Shown piece by piece: positions 35,517 to 44,919 of a stretch of 64,000 nt of DNA; the stretch's first letter is position 1; every line of letters begins with the position of its first letter. The notes beneath the pieces were generated by a model that was not told where the DNA came from, searched no databases, and worked only from the letters and a program-made list of their open reading frames with translations. Made by a program: the position numbers and the translations under genes. This DNA is from JAPOXK01 sp965220315 (GTDB lineage Bacteria > Chloroflexota > Dehalococcoidia > Bin125), in the NCBI GenBank assembly GCA_965220315.1, contig CBDCPP010000001.1, positions 1,364,001-1,428,000 of the forward strand, written 5' to 3'.

Positions 35517-36128
35517 ATGGCGATTCAGGCACGGCCAATGCCGCAGACTCCCTTCCTCCGGCGGATCTTCGTTGGGGACGAACCCATGACCGTCGGGCTT
35601 TGGGGCATGGTCTTCTTCATCTTCTCGGAGCTCATGTTCTTCTCCGGGCTGATTGCCGCCTACCTGGCGCTACGTGAAGACGCGGTGATCTGGGAGCCGG
35701 CCAACGGCGGCGAGGTTTTGGGAGCGCACTTCCGGCCAGTGTTCTTCACCATCCTGCTCGTACTGAGCAGCATCCCCATGCAGTGGGCCGCGATGGCAAT
35801 CCGCCAAGGTAAGCGAACGCAGCTCCGCTGGGGTCTGTTCCTGACGCTGTTCTTGGGAATCGCCTTCATCATCAATACCGGGGTGGAGTGGGCAACCCTC
35901 GATTTTGGAATCGGCGACGGGCCCTATGGAGCAACCTTCTACATCATCACCGGGTTCCACGGGGCACACGTGATCGGTGGGTTGATCTTCATCTTCACGC
36001 TCTGGTTGCGGACCTACCTGGGCCACTTCGACGCGGAACGCAACACGGCCGTGGAAGCAGCGTCGATGTATTGGCACTTTGTGGATGTCGTCTGGATCTT
36101 AGTTTTCTCCCTCATTTTCTTGGCATAA
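35517..36128 (+). CDS. coxC: Cytochrome c oxidase subunit III
   Basis: The 203-residue protein has five predicted membrane helices, the short form of subunit III. It shows GLWGMVFFIFSELMFFSGLI near residue 25, where the conserved glutamate of SEL corresponds to the family's bilayer-embedded acid, ATFYIITGFHGAHVIGG with the conserved GFHGxHV motif, and SMYWHFVDVVWILVFSLIFL at the end. It lies eight bases after coxA. It supports proton uptake and stability of subunit I. Confidence 0.95.
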   Translation: MAIQARPMPQTPFLRRIFVGDEPMTVGLWGMVFFIFSELMFFSGLIAAYLALREDAVIWEPANGGEVLGAHFRPVFFTILLVLSSIPMQWAAMAIRQGKRTQLRWGLFLTLFLGIAFIINTGVEWATLDFGIGDGPYGATFYIITGFHGAHVIGGLIFIFTLWLRTYLGHFDAERNTAVEAASMYWHFVDVVWILVFSLIFLA

Positions 36129-36195
36129 GACACCCGCACGGCGTGTGCGTGGTAACGGCACCGGATGATTCGGTGTGCGCCGCTAGGATCGAGCC

Positions 36196-37173
36196 GTGTG
36201 CGACGGCAAACGACTAAGGCGGCTTAGGCTAGCGGCAGCTGCGGGACTGCTGGCAGGTGCTGCATGGCTGACGACGACGAGCACAGCAGCCGCGCACGGC
36301 GGGGCAGACGTGTCTGGACGGTTACCAGATGCGCTTGGGGAGTGGTCGCTGGAACCGTTCGGATTCATCACAGTGGCCCTCTTCATCGGTCTTTACGCCT
36401 GGGCCTACTGGCGGTTACGGCGGGATCCACGGCGTTTCCACTTTCCTCGGTGGCACCTCGTGGCGTTCGGAATGGGGGCGCTGCTGTTGCTTCTGGCGCT
36501 CGTCTCACCGATCGACAGCTACGGCGACGATCTCTTCTGGGTCCATATGGTGCAACACATGATCATGGTGATGCTCGTGGCACCGCTGTTACTGCTGGGC
36601 GCCCCCGTCACGCTGGCATTGCGCGCCTCGTCCAACCGCGTACGGCGCGAATATCTGATCCCACTCATGGATAGCCGATTCGCTCGCGTGTTAACGTACC
36701 CGCCCGTCGCTCTCGTACTGTTCGTCGCGTCGATCTGGGTCTGGCACCTTCCCGTGGCCTACGAAGCAGCAATCGGCAACGATACGCTGCACGCTTTCGA
36801 GCACATCAGTTTCCTCGGCGGTGCGCTACTCTTCTGGTGGCTTGTGGTCGCAGCGGACGCGACACGGCTGCGGCCTGCCCATGTTGGTCGCATCGCGCTG
36901 CTCATCGCAGCGCTTTTACAAAACATCGCCCTAGCGCTCATCCTCACGAGCATCGACGAGCCTGTCTACGACTGGTACGTGGATCTCACGCGAGACTGGG
37001 GACCGAGCGCCCTTATCGATCAGCGCATAGGAGCCGGCGTGATGTGGGTCCCCGGAGCGATGATGTTCTTCTTCGGCATCCTGGTGACGGTGTATTACTG
37101 GGCAGAGCGCGAGCACTTCAACGGGCGCCGTGGAGACATGCTCCGTGAGCTAGCGGAACGCCGGACATCGTGA
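36196..37173 (+). CDS. ctaG: CtaG-type cytochrome c oxidase assembly membrane protein (caa3_CtaG)
   Basis: The 325-residue protein has about seven membrane helices and belongs to the caa3_CtaG family found beside caa3 oxidases, not the Cox11-type CtaG of proteobacteria. Typical blocks are PIDSYGDDLFWVHMVQHMIM, with histidines that may bind copper, APLLLLGAPVTLALR, WVWHLPVAYEAAI and HAFEHISFLGGALLFWW. Its role is thought to be copper or heme insertion or assembly. The GTG at 36196 is taken as the start. It follows coxC by 67 bases on the same strand. Confidence 0.88.
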   Translation: MCDGKRLRRLRLAAAAGLLAGAAWLTTTSTAAAHGGADVSGRLPDALGEWSLEPFGFITVALFIGLYAWAYWRLRRDPRRFHFPRWHLVAFGMGALLLLLALVSPIDSYGDDLFWVHMVQHMIMVMLVAPLLLLGAPVTLALRASSNRVRREYLIPLMDSRFARVLTYPPVALVLFVASIWVWHLPVAYEAAIGNDTLHAFEHISFLGGALLFWWLVVAADATRLRPAHVGRIALLIAALLQNIALALILTSIDEPVYDWYVDLTRDWGPSALIDQRIGAGVMWVPGAMMFFFGILVTVYYWAEREHFNGRRGDMLRELAERRTS

Positions 37174-37233
37174 TCCCAGCTTGACCGGCCGAAGGAGAGG
37201 GCGCGACTCTGAATCGGCGCGGGGGATTGGGTT

Positions 37234-38220
37234 ATGAGTAAACACATCAGCGGCTACCAGGGACTGGGGATCGTAACCCTCCTCGGCGTATTGGCGCTGA
37301 TCGCACTTGGCGCGACAGTGCGCGTAACCGAATCCGGGCTCGCTTGCCCGGACTGGCCCCTTTGCAATGGGCGCGCCATTCCCGGGGGCGACTACCACGT
37401 CTGGATCGAATGGACCCACCGGCTGGTGGCGAGCATCGTCGGGCTGATCATCCTCGCCTTCGCCGTCGCTACCTGGGTGCGATACCGCGAACACCCCTGG
37501 GTGCTGTGGCCCATCACGGCAGCGCTGCTAGCACTAGGGATCCAAGTGGTACTAGGCGGGCTCACCGTGACAGAAGAGCTGCCGGCACAGATCGTCACGG
37601 CGCACTTGGGGATGGCCTTGCTAATCGGGATGTTGCTGACGCTCGGCCTGCTCGCCAGCTTCGCACGGGCAGGGGATAGCTCCCGACCACAGAACCCCAG
37701 GCACGCGAACCGTACGACCCGCCTCGCCCTGGTAACCGCCGGCGGGATGCTGTCCTTGATCCTGCTGGGCGCCTATGTTTCGGGCACCGATGCAGGCTTC
37801 GCCTGCTCGGGGTGGCCGCTCTGCAACGACTCGGTGCTGCCAAGCGACCGGTCGGCCAGTATCCAAGTCGCGCACCGCTACCTAGCCGCCTTCGTGGCGC
37901 TGCTCGTATTGGCACTCGTCGTCTCGGCCTGGGCCGGACGCCGACAGCAGGGAGCGCTCCTAGGTCTGTCGTTGCTTACAGCGGCACTCTACATCGCACA
38001 GATCATGGTGGGAGCTGCGAACATCTGGACCACGCTGGCAGAGGGCTGGCGCGTCGCGCACGTAGTCCTAGCCTCGTGGCTCTGGATAGTAATGATCATC
38101 CTCACAGCACTTGGGGCGTACCGAGCCGGGTGGGTCTCGGATGTCCACGCGAAGCGGCCGTTTCCCACGCTCCGCGCTGGCTCACGCGTCAAGGCGGAAG
38201 GAAGCCACTCGGGTGACTAG
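37234..38220 (+). CDS. ctaA: Heme A synthase (CtaA/COX15)
   Basis: The 328-residue protein has eight membrane helices in two four-helix repeats, each with the family motif: GATVRVTESGLACPDWPLCNG in the first and GAYVSGTDAGFACSGWPLCND in the second. The paired cysteines and the conserved glutamate/histidine residues (EWTHRLVA, QVAHRYLAA) match bacterial COX15. It oxidises the C8 methyl group of heme O to give heme A. ATG at 37234 follows GGGG-rich sequence. ctaB overlaps its 3' end by eight bases. Confidence 0.95.
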   Translation: MSKHISGYQGLGIVTLLGVLALIALGATVRVTESGLACPDWPLCNGRAIPGGDYHVWIEWTHRLVASIVGLIILAFAVATWVRYREHPWVLWPITAALLALGIQVVLGGLTVTEELPAQIVTAHLGMALLIGMLLTLGLLASFARAGDSSRPQNPRHANRTTRLALVTAGGMLSLILLGAYVSGTDAGFACSGWPLCNDSVLPSDRSASIQVAHRYLAAFVALLVLALVVSAWAGRRQQGALLGLSLLTAALYIAQIMVGAANIWTTLAEGWRVAHVVLASWLWIVMIILTALGAYRAGWVSDVHAKRPFPTLRAGSRVKAEGSHSGD

Positions 38221-39154
38221 CGAACCAGCGTTGCGTTCATCCCCGGCAGCAACCAGTGCAACAGCCTTCCCACTCGAAAATCGCTCTTGGCCGCGCGAAG
38301 CGTGGCTAACAGCGCGTGCCTACACGACGCTCGCCAAGCCGGGAATTATCTGGCTGCTGTTAGTCACAACTGTGCCTGCAATGGTGATGGCGGAGCGTGG
38401 CTGGCCGGGGCTCGATCTCATCGCGCTCGTGCTCCTAGGCGGCGTGCTGACATCCGGTGGAGCCAACGCGCTCAACCAATGGTTCGATCGTGATATCGAC
38501 GCTCTGATGCATCGCACCCGCAACCGCCCGATCCCACAGGGACGTGTGACTCCCAGACACGCGCTGATTTTCGGTAGCACATTGGCCGCAGTGGGAGGCG
38601 TACAACTGGCACTAACGGTAAACCTCCTGAGTGCAGGATTGGCTCTGGGAGCCGTAGCGTTCTATGTGCTCATCTACACAATCTGGCTGAAGCGCTGGAC
38701 GCCGCAGAATATCGTCATCGGCGGTGCCGCCGGGTCGATACCACCGCTGGTTGGCTGGGCTGCAGTACGAAACGACCTAGACCTGACACCGCTGCTGCTC
38801 TTCTTGATCATTTTCCTCTGGACCCCGCCTCACTTCTGGGCGTTAGCACTACGTTACAAAGACGACTATGCACGCGCGCAAGTGCCGATGTTGCCAGTGA
38901 TCAGCGGTGAAGCTACGACCAAGCGGCAGATTCTGCTCTACGCCCTGCTCCTGACGGCGGCGTCGGTGCTGCTCTTTCCCTTTAGCGGAGCAGGCTGGCT
39001 CTACCTGGGGGTGGCGCTGGCGCTTGGGATGAGCTTCGTGGGGATGGCGGGGTTCTTATGGCTGGGACGGGTACAGCCGATGTCGGTGTTCTTCGCCTCG
39101 ATCGCATATTTGCCGGTGCTGTTTATCGTGGCCGGAGCTGACGCTGCCCTCTAG
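38213..39154 (+). CDS. ctaB: Protoheme IX farnesyltransferase (heme O synthase)
   Basis: UbiA-family membrane prenyltransferase that makes heme O from heme b and farnesyl-PP. NQWFDRDIDALMHRTRNRPIP is the aspartate-rich substrate motif, KRWTPQNIVIGGAAGSIPPLVGW follows, and WTPPHFWALALRYKDDYARAQVPMLP is the second conserved block. The start is set to GTG at 38213 (313 residues), with GGAAGGA about ten bases upstream and overlap with the ctaA stop. An upstream ATG frame to 38111 would lie wholly within ctaA. It ends the oxidase operon, and a weak terminator follows. Confidence 0.93.
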   Translation: MTSEPALRSSPAATSATAFPLENRSWPREAWLTARAYTTLAKPGIIWLLLVTTVPAMVMAERGWPGLDLIALVLLGGVLTSGGANALNQWFDRDIDALMHRTRNRPIPQGRVTPRHALIFGSTLAAVGGVQLALTVNLLSAGLALGAVAFYVLIYTIWLKRWTPQNIVIGGAAGSIPPLVGWAAVRNDLDLTPLLLFLIIFLWTPPHFWALALRYKDDYARAQVPMLPVISGEATTKRQILLYALLLTAASVLLFPFSGAGWLYLGVALALGMSFVGMAGFLWLGRVQPMSVFFASIAYLPVLFIVAGADAAL

Positions 39155-39205
39155 CAGCTCTTGCAGAACGCAATCCAACCCCTTTCTTGGCCGCGCAAGA
39201 GCCGA

Positions 39206-39230
39206 CGCTCCCCGCTCCAGGGCGATTTTT
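39206..39230 (+). terminator. Weak candidate rho-independent terminator after ctaB
   Basis: A short GC-rich stem CGCTC/GGGCG with a nine-base loop is followed by ATTTTT. It lies 52 bases after the ctaB stop and before the convergent ABC permease gene. The stem is only five pairs, one of them G-U, so this is tentative. Confidence 0.3.
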
Positions 39231-39234
39231 CTGA

Positions 39235-40101
39235 TCAGACAGCCTGCGGCGAGCGTTTGAGTCCCAGAGTAAAGAGGACCAAGGCAAGACCACCGAGCAC
39301 TGCGAAGTCGATAGCAGGGCCAATAAAGCCACGCGTATCGCTCGCATAGGCAGCCACTTGGAGCGCGTCCACCGCGTAGCTGAGAGGATTGGCGAGACCA
39401 ATGATATAGAGCCACCCAGGGAGGTCGCCAAGAGGGAAGAAGGCACCGGAGAGAAAGAAGAGTGGAAAGAGCACTAAGTTCATCACCAGATGGAAGCCCT
39501 GCATAGTCCGAATGCGGGTAGCGACGACGAGGGCGAAACCAGAGAACAGCAAGTTCAGGAGTAGCACGGCGGCGATGACCATGCCGAAGCCACCCAGCCA
39601 GCCGTACTGCCAATCGAGATCGATCCCTGGCATCACGACAGCTACTGCGAGGATGACGAGGGCCTGCACCGAGCCGATAACGATGGCGGCAAGCGCCTTC
39701 CCCAAGAAGATCGTGCGCGGGCTGTGGGGCGAGGCAAGGACAGTGCGCAACATACCGCTATCACGGTCACGGTAGAACGACGCGCTGGAGAATGTGGATG
39801 AGAACAGGGCAGTGAGCGCGATCATGCCCGCAGCAAGGTACGAGACATAGTCGCCATCGCGAATGATAGAGGAGGAAGGTTCCAGTCCATCGGAGATTCC
39901 TATCCCCAAAACGGCGAGCAACATTAGGGGAAGCAGCAATGAAGAGTACAGCTGGGAGCGAGATCGCAGAACGACGCGTAGATCGCGACAGAGGAGCGCC
40001 CAGCAAGCGATGACGGCGCCAGCCAGCGGCCCTGAGGGTGTCCGGGCAGGCGACCGCTCCGCCGTGGGAGCAGTGGTTGAGGTAGTGCGAGTCGTCATCA
40101 C
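39235..40101 (-). CDS. ABC-2 type transporter permease
   Basis: The 288-residue permease has six predicted membrane helices: LYSSLLLPLMLLAVLGIGI at about residues 51-69, a second segment YLAAGMIALTALFSS, then three consecutive hydrophobic spans and a final LGGLALVLFTLGL. The SGMLRTVLASPHSPRTIFLGKAL loop with PRTIFLGK is the coupling region typical of ABC-2 (drug, lipid, heme or polysaccharide export) permeases. Its partner ATPase is at 40156 on the same strand. It lies convergent with ctaB, but nothing in the sequence shows that it moves heme or copper. Substrate unknown. Confidence 0.85.
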   Translation of the reverse strand: MMTTRTTSTTAPTAERSPARTPSGPLAGAVIACWALLCRDLRVVLRSRSQLYSSLLLPLMLLAVLGIGISDGLEPSSSIIRDGDYVSYLAAGMIALTALFSSTFSSASFYRDRDSGMLRTVLASPHSPRTIFLGKALAAIVIGSVQALVILAVAVVMPGIDLDWQYGWLGGFGMVIAAVLLLNLLFSGFALVVATRIRTMQGFHLVMNLVLFPLFFLSGAFFPLGDLPGWLYIIGLANPLSYAVDALQVAAYASDTRGFIGPAIDFAVLGGLALVLFTLGLKRSPQAV

Positions 40102-40155
40102 AAAGCGAGGGTAGCGGTCAGAGCGGTAGCCGTACTGTCGCGGCAGGCTAGAGAG

Positions 40156-41142
40156 TTACGCACGGCCGTTTGGAGCGAAGGGATGGCGGACGGCCTGGAA
40201 GTAGGCGTCCTCTAAGGTCGACTCGTGGATCTGGACAGCGCGAATGCCGCTTTGAGCGAACGCGAACAGGCGCGGCACAAAGGCGGAGGCATCGTCGACA
40301 GTGACATGGAAGTGTAGACCAGCGCGGGTCACGGAGCCGACGCCTTCCCAGGCCGATAGAGTGGCCTCGATCGTATCTGGAGGGTCAACCCACTCCACGC
40401 GAACCGAATCACGGCGCAGGCCGCGCTTGAGTTCGGCTGGGGTACCGCTCCGAACTAGACGGCCCGCATCCAGAAAAGCGACCGTATGGCAATAGCGCTC
40501 CGCCTCGGCAACATCGTTCGTTGCTACGAGAAGCGCAGTCCCTTGTGCGTTGACGTTTTGCAGCAGCTGCCAGAGCGCAACCTTGGAATCCAGATCCAAG
40601 GCAAGCGTGGGCTCGTCGAGCAAGAGGAGATCGGGCCAATGCAGGATCGCCCGTGCAAGCTCGAGTCGGCGCTGCATACCGCCGGACAGCACCCCGACCG
40701 CGTCGGACCTTCGGTTACTCAATCCAATGAGAGTGAGCAGCTCGCCGATGCGCGCGTGAAGATCACCAGCAGCCAAGCCAAAGAGACGCCCATGCAGCCA
40801 CAGCGTTTCGTGGACGGACATCAGCGGATCGAGACTCGTGTCCTGAAACAGCACGCCAACACGAGCGCGCAGGCGATCGCTGCCCTTCTCGGCGAGGGAA
40901 GAACCCAGAACACGCACGGCACCCTCTTGGGGCGCGCGGAAGCCGGCAGCGAGGCCAAGGATGGTGCTTTTACCAGCTCCGTTCGGACCGAGTAAACCAA
41001 GGATGACGCCAGCTGGGAGATCTAGGGTGATGTCTTGGACACCGTAACCTCCGTCGTAGTGGAAGCACGCTCGCTCCAGCGCGACAACAGTCTCTTGCGG
41101 AGCGGTGTTGGTTTCGTGCACGGTACTCAGCAATACATTCAA
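40156..41142 (-). CDS. ABC-2 type exporter ATP-binding protein
   Basis: The 328-residue ATPase has Walker A GPNGAGKST (about residues 53-61), signature LSGGMQRRLELARA (about 151-164) and Walker B LLLLDEPTLALD (about 172-183), followed by an H-loop variant ATNDVAEAERYCH where D replaces the usual histidine. The last 90 residues form the extra beta-rich domain found in DrrA/CcmA-like exporters. Its start is at 41142 and the permease gene begins 54 bases after its stop. The H-loop change may reduce ATPase turnover. Confidence 0.88.
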   Translation of the reverse strand: MNVLLSTVHETNTAPQETVVALERACFHYDGGYGVQDITLDLPAGVILGLLGPNGAGKSTILGLAAGFRAPQEGAVRVLGSSLAEKGSDRLRARVGVLFQDTSLDPLMSVHETLWLHGRLFGLAAGDLHARIGELLTLIGLSNRRSDAVGVLSGGMQRRLELARAILHWPDLLLLDEPTLALDLDSKVALWQLLQNVNAQGTALLVATNDVAEAERYCHTVAFLDAGRLVRSGTPAELKRGLRRDSVRVEWVDPPDTIEATLSAWEGVGSVTRAGLHFHVTVDDASAFVPRLFAFAQSGIRAVQIHESTLEDAYFQAVRHPFAPNGRA

Positions 41143-41219
41143 CTAGTAATCAAACGCGTCGAGTGTATCGGTCCCGCTGATTGACCGCTCCACAAGCCCG
41201 CTCGTAGAGTTGCAGGCAG

Positions 41220-41240
41220 TTAGTGTATAGATGACACTAA
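41220..41240 (+). promoter_or_regulatory. Perfect 7-bp inverted repeat upstream of nadE, NrtR-like operator candidate
   Basis: TTAGTGT at 41220-41226 and ACACTAA at 41234-41240 are exact reverse complements around a seven-base spacer, making a 21-bp palindromic site 33 bases before the nadE start. It overlaps a -10-like TATAGA at 41226-41231. NAD-biosynthesis genes in many phyla are controlled by NrtR, which binds 21-bp palindromes containing a TAGTGT-like half-site. No NrtR gene is in the window, so the assignment is inference. Confidence 0.55.
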
Positions 41241-41273
41241 CTCGATAGCGAGTCCCAGCGGGAACGGTAAGGT

Positions 41274-42998
41274 GTGATGCGTCGTTTCCGAGTCGCGCTG
41301 GCGCAGATCAACTGCACGGTCGGGGACTTTGACGGGAATGTGCGCGCGATCACGGCGCGGATCGCGGCGGCGGAAGCTCAAGGAGCAGACCTCGTCGCTT
41401 TCCCAGAACTCGCGGTCACGGGCTACCCGCCCGAGGACTTAGCGCTACGGCGGCGCTTCGTACGCGACAACTTAGCAGCACTAGAACGCGTGCAAGCAGC
41501 AACGGCTGGGCGGCACGTAACAGCCATCGTCGGGTTCATCGACCTCGGTGTCGATACCTACAACGCCGCCGCCGTCCTCCACGACGGCCAGCGGAAGGGC
41601 GTTTACCACAAACAGTTCCTCCCCACCTACGGCGTCTTCGACGAGAGCCGTTGTTTCCGCGCAGGCGAAGAGGCACCGGTGTTCGAGATCGCAGGGACGC
41701 GGGTCGGCCTGAGCATTTGCGAGGACATCTGGTATTCGTCTGGCCCGGTGCGCGAGCAAGCGCTTGCCGGTGCCGAAGTGATCGTGAACATCAACGGCTC
41801 GCCTTTCCATGCCGGGAAGCGCGCCGAACGGGAGAAGATGCTGGCGACGCGAGCATCCGACAATGCGGTGATCCTCTGCTACCTCAACCTCGTCGGTGGA
41901 CAGGACGCACTCGTCTTCGACGGCGGCAGCATGATTTACAACGCGCAAGGCGAGTTGATCGCGACGGCGCCGCTGTTCGAAGAAGCCATGCTGACGGTCG
42001 ACCTCGACCCGGACGCCGTGTTGCAGGTTCGACTCCACGACCCGCGTCTGCGGCGCCTCGGCGCACCTGACTCACGGACCGTGTTGGTCTCAACCCCAAC
42101 GGCGTCTCGGGATCCACTGTCCCCGCTCGTGGTATCGCAGCGTCCGCGCAAAGAGGCGGAGATCTACGCGGCGCTAGTCCTAGGCACGCGCGACTATCTG
42201 CGCAAGACCGGCTTTGAAAAAGCAGTAGTCGCACTATCTGGCGGCATCGACTCGAGTCTTACGGCTGCAGTAGCAGTGGAGGCACTGGGAGCGGAGAACG
42301 TCGTCGGCGTATCGATGCCGTCGCGGTATTCGTCTGAGGGTAGCGTGCGAGACGCCAGAGCCCTGGCGGAGAACCTCGGAATGCGGTTGCTCTCTATCCC
42401 CATAGAGGGACCTTTCCAGGCCATGCTGGACGCGCTGCACGAGTCGTTCGGCGGTACAGAGCCAGATGTTACCGAGGAGAACCTGCAGGCGCGCATCCGC
42501 GGAACGCTGGTGATGGCCCTGAGCAATAAGTTCGGCTGGCTCCCACTCAGCACGAGCAACAAGAGCGAAACGGCAACGGGATACACCACACTGTACGGTG
42601 ATATGACAGGCGGATTGGCAGTACTCCAGGACGTGCCCAAGCTGTTGGTGCAGCGATTGAGCCAGCAGGTGAACAAGCAGGCAGGGCGTGACTTGATCCC
42701 ACGCTCGGTCTTGGAGAAACCCCCTAGCGCGGAACTCCGACCCGGACAGCTCGACGAAGAGGGCCTGCTGCCATACGCACGACTAGACCCCATCATTGAA
42801 GCATTCGTGGAGGAAGATCGGAGCGTGGAGGAGATCGTGGCGGATGGCCACTTGGAGGAGGAAGTGCGGCGGGTGATGTCGCTCGTGACGGCTGCGGAGT
42901 ACAAACGACGACAGGCAGCGCCGGGGATCAAGATTACGCCTCGGGCCTTTGGCAAGGAACGCCGTTTCCCGATCGCCAACCGTTACCGAGGCTTCTAA
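41274..42998 (+). CDS. nadE: Glutamine-dependent NAD+ synthetase
   Basis: The 574-residue two-domain enzyme makes NAD from nicotinate adenine dinucleotide, ATP and glutamine. The N-terminal nitrilase domain has its Glu-Lys-Cys triad in FPELAVTGYPPEDL, YHKQFLPTYGVFDE and GLSICEDIWY. The C-terminal synthetase domain has the PP-loop ALSGGIDSSLTAAVA (about residues 323-337) and STSNKSETATGYTTLYGDM. The start is GTG at 41274 or ATG at 41277. A palindromic operator candidate lies just upstream. It converges with the LysM/M23 gene nine bases beyond its stop. Confidence 0.96.
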   Translation: MMRRFRVALAQINCTVGDFDGNVRAITARIAAAEAQGADLVAFPELAVTGYPPEDLALRRRFVRDNLAALERVQAATAGRHVTAIVGFIDLGVDTYNAAAVLHDGQRKGVYHKQFLPTYGVFDESRCFRAGEEAPVFEIAGTRVGLSICEDIWYSSGPVREQALAGAEVIVNINGSPFHAGKRAEREKMLATRASDNAVILCYLNLVGGQDALVFDGGSMIYNAQGELIATAPLFEEAMLTVDLDPDAVLQVRLHDPRLRRLGAPDSRTVLVSTPTASRDPLSPLVVSQRPRKEAEIYAALVLGTRDYLRKTGFEKAVVALSGGIDSSLTAAVAVEALGAENVVGVSMPSRYSSEGSVRDARALAENLGMRLLSIPIEGPFQAMLDALHESFGGTEPDVTEENLQARIRGTLVMALSNKFGWLPLSTSNKSETATGYTTLYGDMTGGLAVLQDVPKLLVQRLSQQVNKQAGRDLIPRSVLEKPPSAELRPGQLDEEGLLPYARLDPIIEAFVEEDRSVEEIVADGHLEEEVRRVMSLVTAAEYKRRQAAPGIKITPRAFGKERRFPIANRYRGF

Positions 42999-43007
42999 AG
43001 CCGTGCC

Positions 43008-44822
43008 TCAGGGCAGGTAGTTCAACGGATCCAGAAGCCAATCGTTGTGCGCGAGTTCCAGGTGCAGGTGAGGACCGGTACAAAGGCCCGTACAACCAAT
43101 AGTTCCAATCACCTCCCCCTGCGCGACGAACTGTCCCACGACAACGGTGCCAAGGTAAGCAAGGTGAGCGTAGCGGCTGACCCAGCCATTACCGTGGTCA
43201 ATCTCTACGTAGAGTCCGAGTCCACAACAGACCGTCCCTCCCGAGAATGTGACAATACCTCCCGCGATCGCACGGACGTCAGCACCCCCAGCGGCGGCGA
43301 GATCTAAGCCATTGTGGCGACTCGTGCAGTCCCAGCGGCAGATACCGAAGTAATCACTGATCTCGCCGTCTGTTGGCCAGACGAAAAACGGTGTCGCAAC
43401 CGGGACGACGATCTGCTGGCCGATGACCAATGCAGTCGGGTCGAGCCCGGCGTTGCGCGGGTCGGCCAAGATCGCATCGACCGTAGAGCCCTGGATGGCC
43501 GCAATCGCAGCGAGCGTGTCCCCCGGCTGCACCGTGATGATGACGCCCTCAATATCAGGAACGGTAAGCGCCGTCCCGGCAACGATGATCCCGCTAGGGT
43601 CGAGTCCAGGGTTGTTCGCGAGGAGTGTCCCCGGCAAGACACCGACATCCGCCGCGACGTACTCAAGAAAATCACTGGTCTCGATGAGAAACGTCGAATA
43701 GCTGATAGGGGGTGGCGGAGGTATGGGCAGGAAAAGCGTAGCCCCAGGAGTGATCAAATCTGGGTTGATGCCCGGGTTGAGCGCAAGCAGCGAGTCGATG
43801 GAAAAGCCCCCGTGATCCGCGATCGCGCTGAGTGTGTCGCCCGCTTGGATTGTGTAGATCGTGAGCGTTCCACTGTCCGCTCCGATAGCGGCAGAGTGCG
43901 TTGCCGTGTCCGGAACGACGAGGGCTTGGCCTATACCAATTAGATCGAGGTTGATGCCCGGATTGAGAATGAGCAGCTCTGCCAATGTAGTGCCGTGCAG
44001 TTGCGCCAGCGCGATCGCCGTGTCGCCTGGCTGCACGACGTAGACAGTGCGCGGCGCCTCCAGGGGATCGTCAGTAATAGGAAGCTCCGGCGCGGCGGCC
44101 GCCGGCACCAAGAGAGAGTCGTCTACAAAGAGAACGTCGTTAGGCGGCATGGTGGGGTTGAGCGCGAACAGCGCCGCTTGGCTGAGGCCGAACCGCGCCG
44201 CGATCGCGCTGTACGTGTCGCCGGGCTGGACGCGGTAGGAGATTACCGCTGGACCGGGATCGACAGCGGACGGCGGAGCCGGATCAGCAAGCGCAGGAAC
44301 GCCACCTTCGGAAAGCACGACGATCTGTGCACCGACAAAAATCAGGTCCGGATCCAACCCGGGGTTGAGAGACAGGAGGTCGGTCGTCGAGAAACCATAG
44401 CGATCCGCGATCGCGCTGAGCGTGTCCCCCGCCTGCACCGTGTGTACCAGTCGGGCAGCGGCAGGCAGGGTGGTGTAGACGGATCCATCTGGCAATCCGT
44501 ACCCGTCCGGGACGGTAAGGATCTGGCCTACGAACAGCAAATTAGGAGATTCGATCTGGGGATTCAGAGCAAGGAGTAGGTAGGTCGGCACGCCGATGCG
44601 CTCGGCGATCGCCGAAGCGCTGTCACCAGGCTGGACCTCGTACGTGTCAGCGGCGATCGAGGGCGGGGCAAGAGAGGCGTGGCCAACCAGCCCCGCGAAT
44701 ATGGCCATCGTACCGAGCAAGAGCGCTGAACGCCGAGCCGGTAGAAACAGGATCAGCCAGCGGATGGCATCATCCCGAACTATCCCCACGCACCACCGCG
44801 CGTTCCCGAGCCGAACACGCAA
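43008..44822 (-). CDS. Secreted LysM-repeat M23 peptidase
   Basis: The 604-residue envelope protein has an N-terminal membrane/signal segment (about residues 22-55), then seven LysM units. Five are good copies of the type V-QPGDTxSAIAxRxG; one near residue 380 has lost the GD motif (IETSDFLEYVAADVG); and one ends at about 480. The C-terminal 110 residues form an M23 (LytM) domain with HNGLDLAA, the zinc ligands His and Asp, WVSRYAHL, and the catalytic PHLHLEL. It probably cuts peptidoglycan cross-links or activates amidases while LysM modules hold it on glycan. Cys pairs at VCCGLG and GCTGLCTG may form disulfides. Confidence 0.9.
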   Translation of the reverse strand: MRVRLGNARWCVGIVRDDAIRWLILFLPARRSALLLGTMAIFAGLVGHASLAPPSIAADTYEVQPGDSASAIAERIGVPTYLLLALNPQIESPNLLFVGQILTVPDGYGLPDGSVYTTLPAAARLVHTVQAGDTLSAIADRYGFSTTDLLSLNPGLDPDLIFVGAQIVVLSEGGVPALADPAPPSAVDPGPAVISYRVQPGDTYSAIAARFGLSQAALFALNPTMPPNDVLFVDDSLLVPAAAAPELPITDDPLEAPRTVYVVQPGDTAIALAQLHGTTLAELLILNPGINLDLIGIGQALVVPDTATHSAAIGADSGTLTIYTIQAGDTLSAIADHGGFSIDSLLALNPGINPDLITPGATLFLPIPPPPPISYSTFLIETSDFLEYVAADVGVLPGTLLANNPGLDPSGIIVAGTALTVPDIEGVIITVQPGDTLAAIAAIQGSTVDAILADPRNAGLDPTALVIGQQIVVPVATPFFVWPTDGEISDYFGICRWDCTSRHNGLDLAAAGGADVRAIAGGIVTFSGGTVCCGLGLYVEIDHGNGWVSRYAHLAYLGTVVVGQFVAQGEVIGTIGCTGLCTGPHLHLELAHNDWLLDPLNYLP

Positions 44823-44919
44823 GCAAGCACTGTACGACGGGCCGCATCGCGGTGCAAGAAAAGAGGCAAGCGTGCAACAAGACCACCCGGCTCACATCTA
44901 ACCAGAAGACAACTCGCAG

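Noticed and set aside
39235..41142. CcmAB heme exporter for cytochrome c maturation
   Set aside because: The permease and ATPase have generic ABC-2 features and no other ccm genes are present. Closeness to ctaB is not enough.
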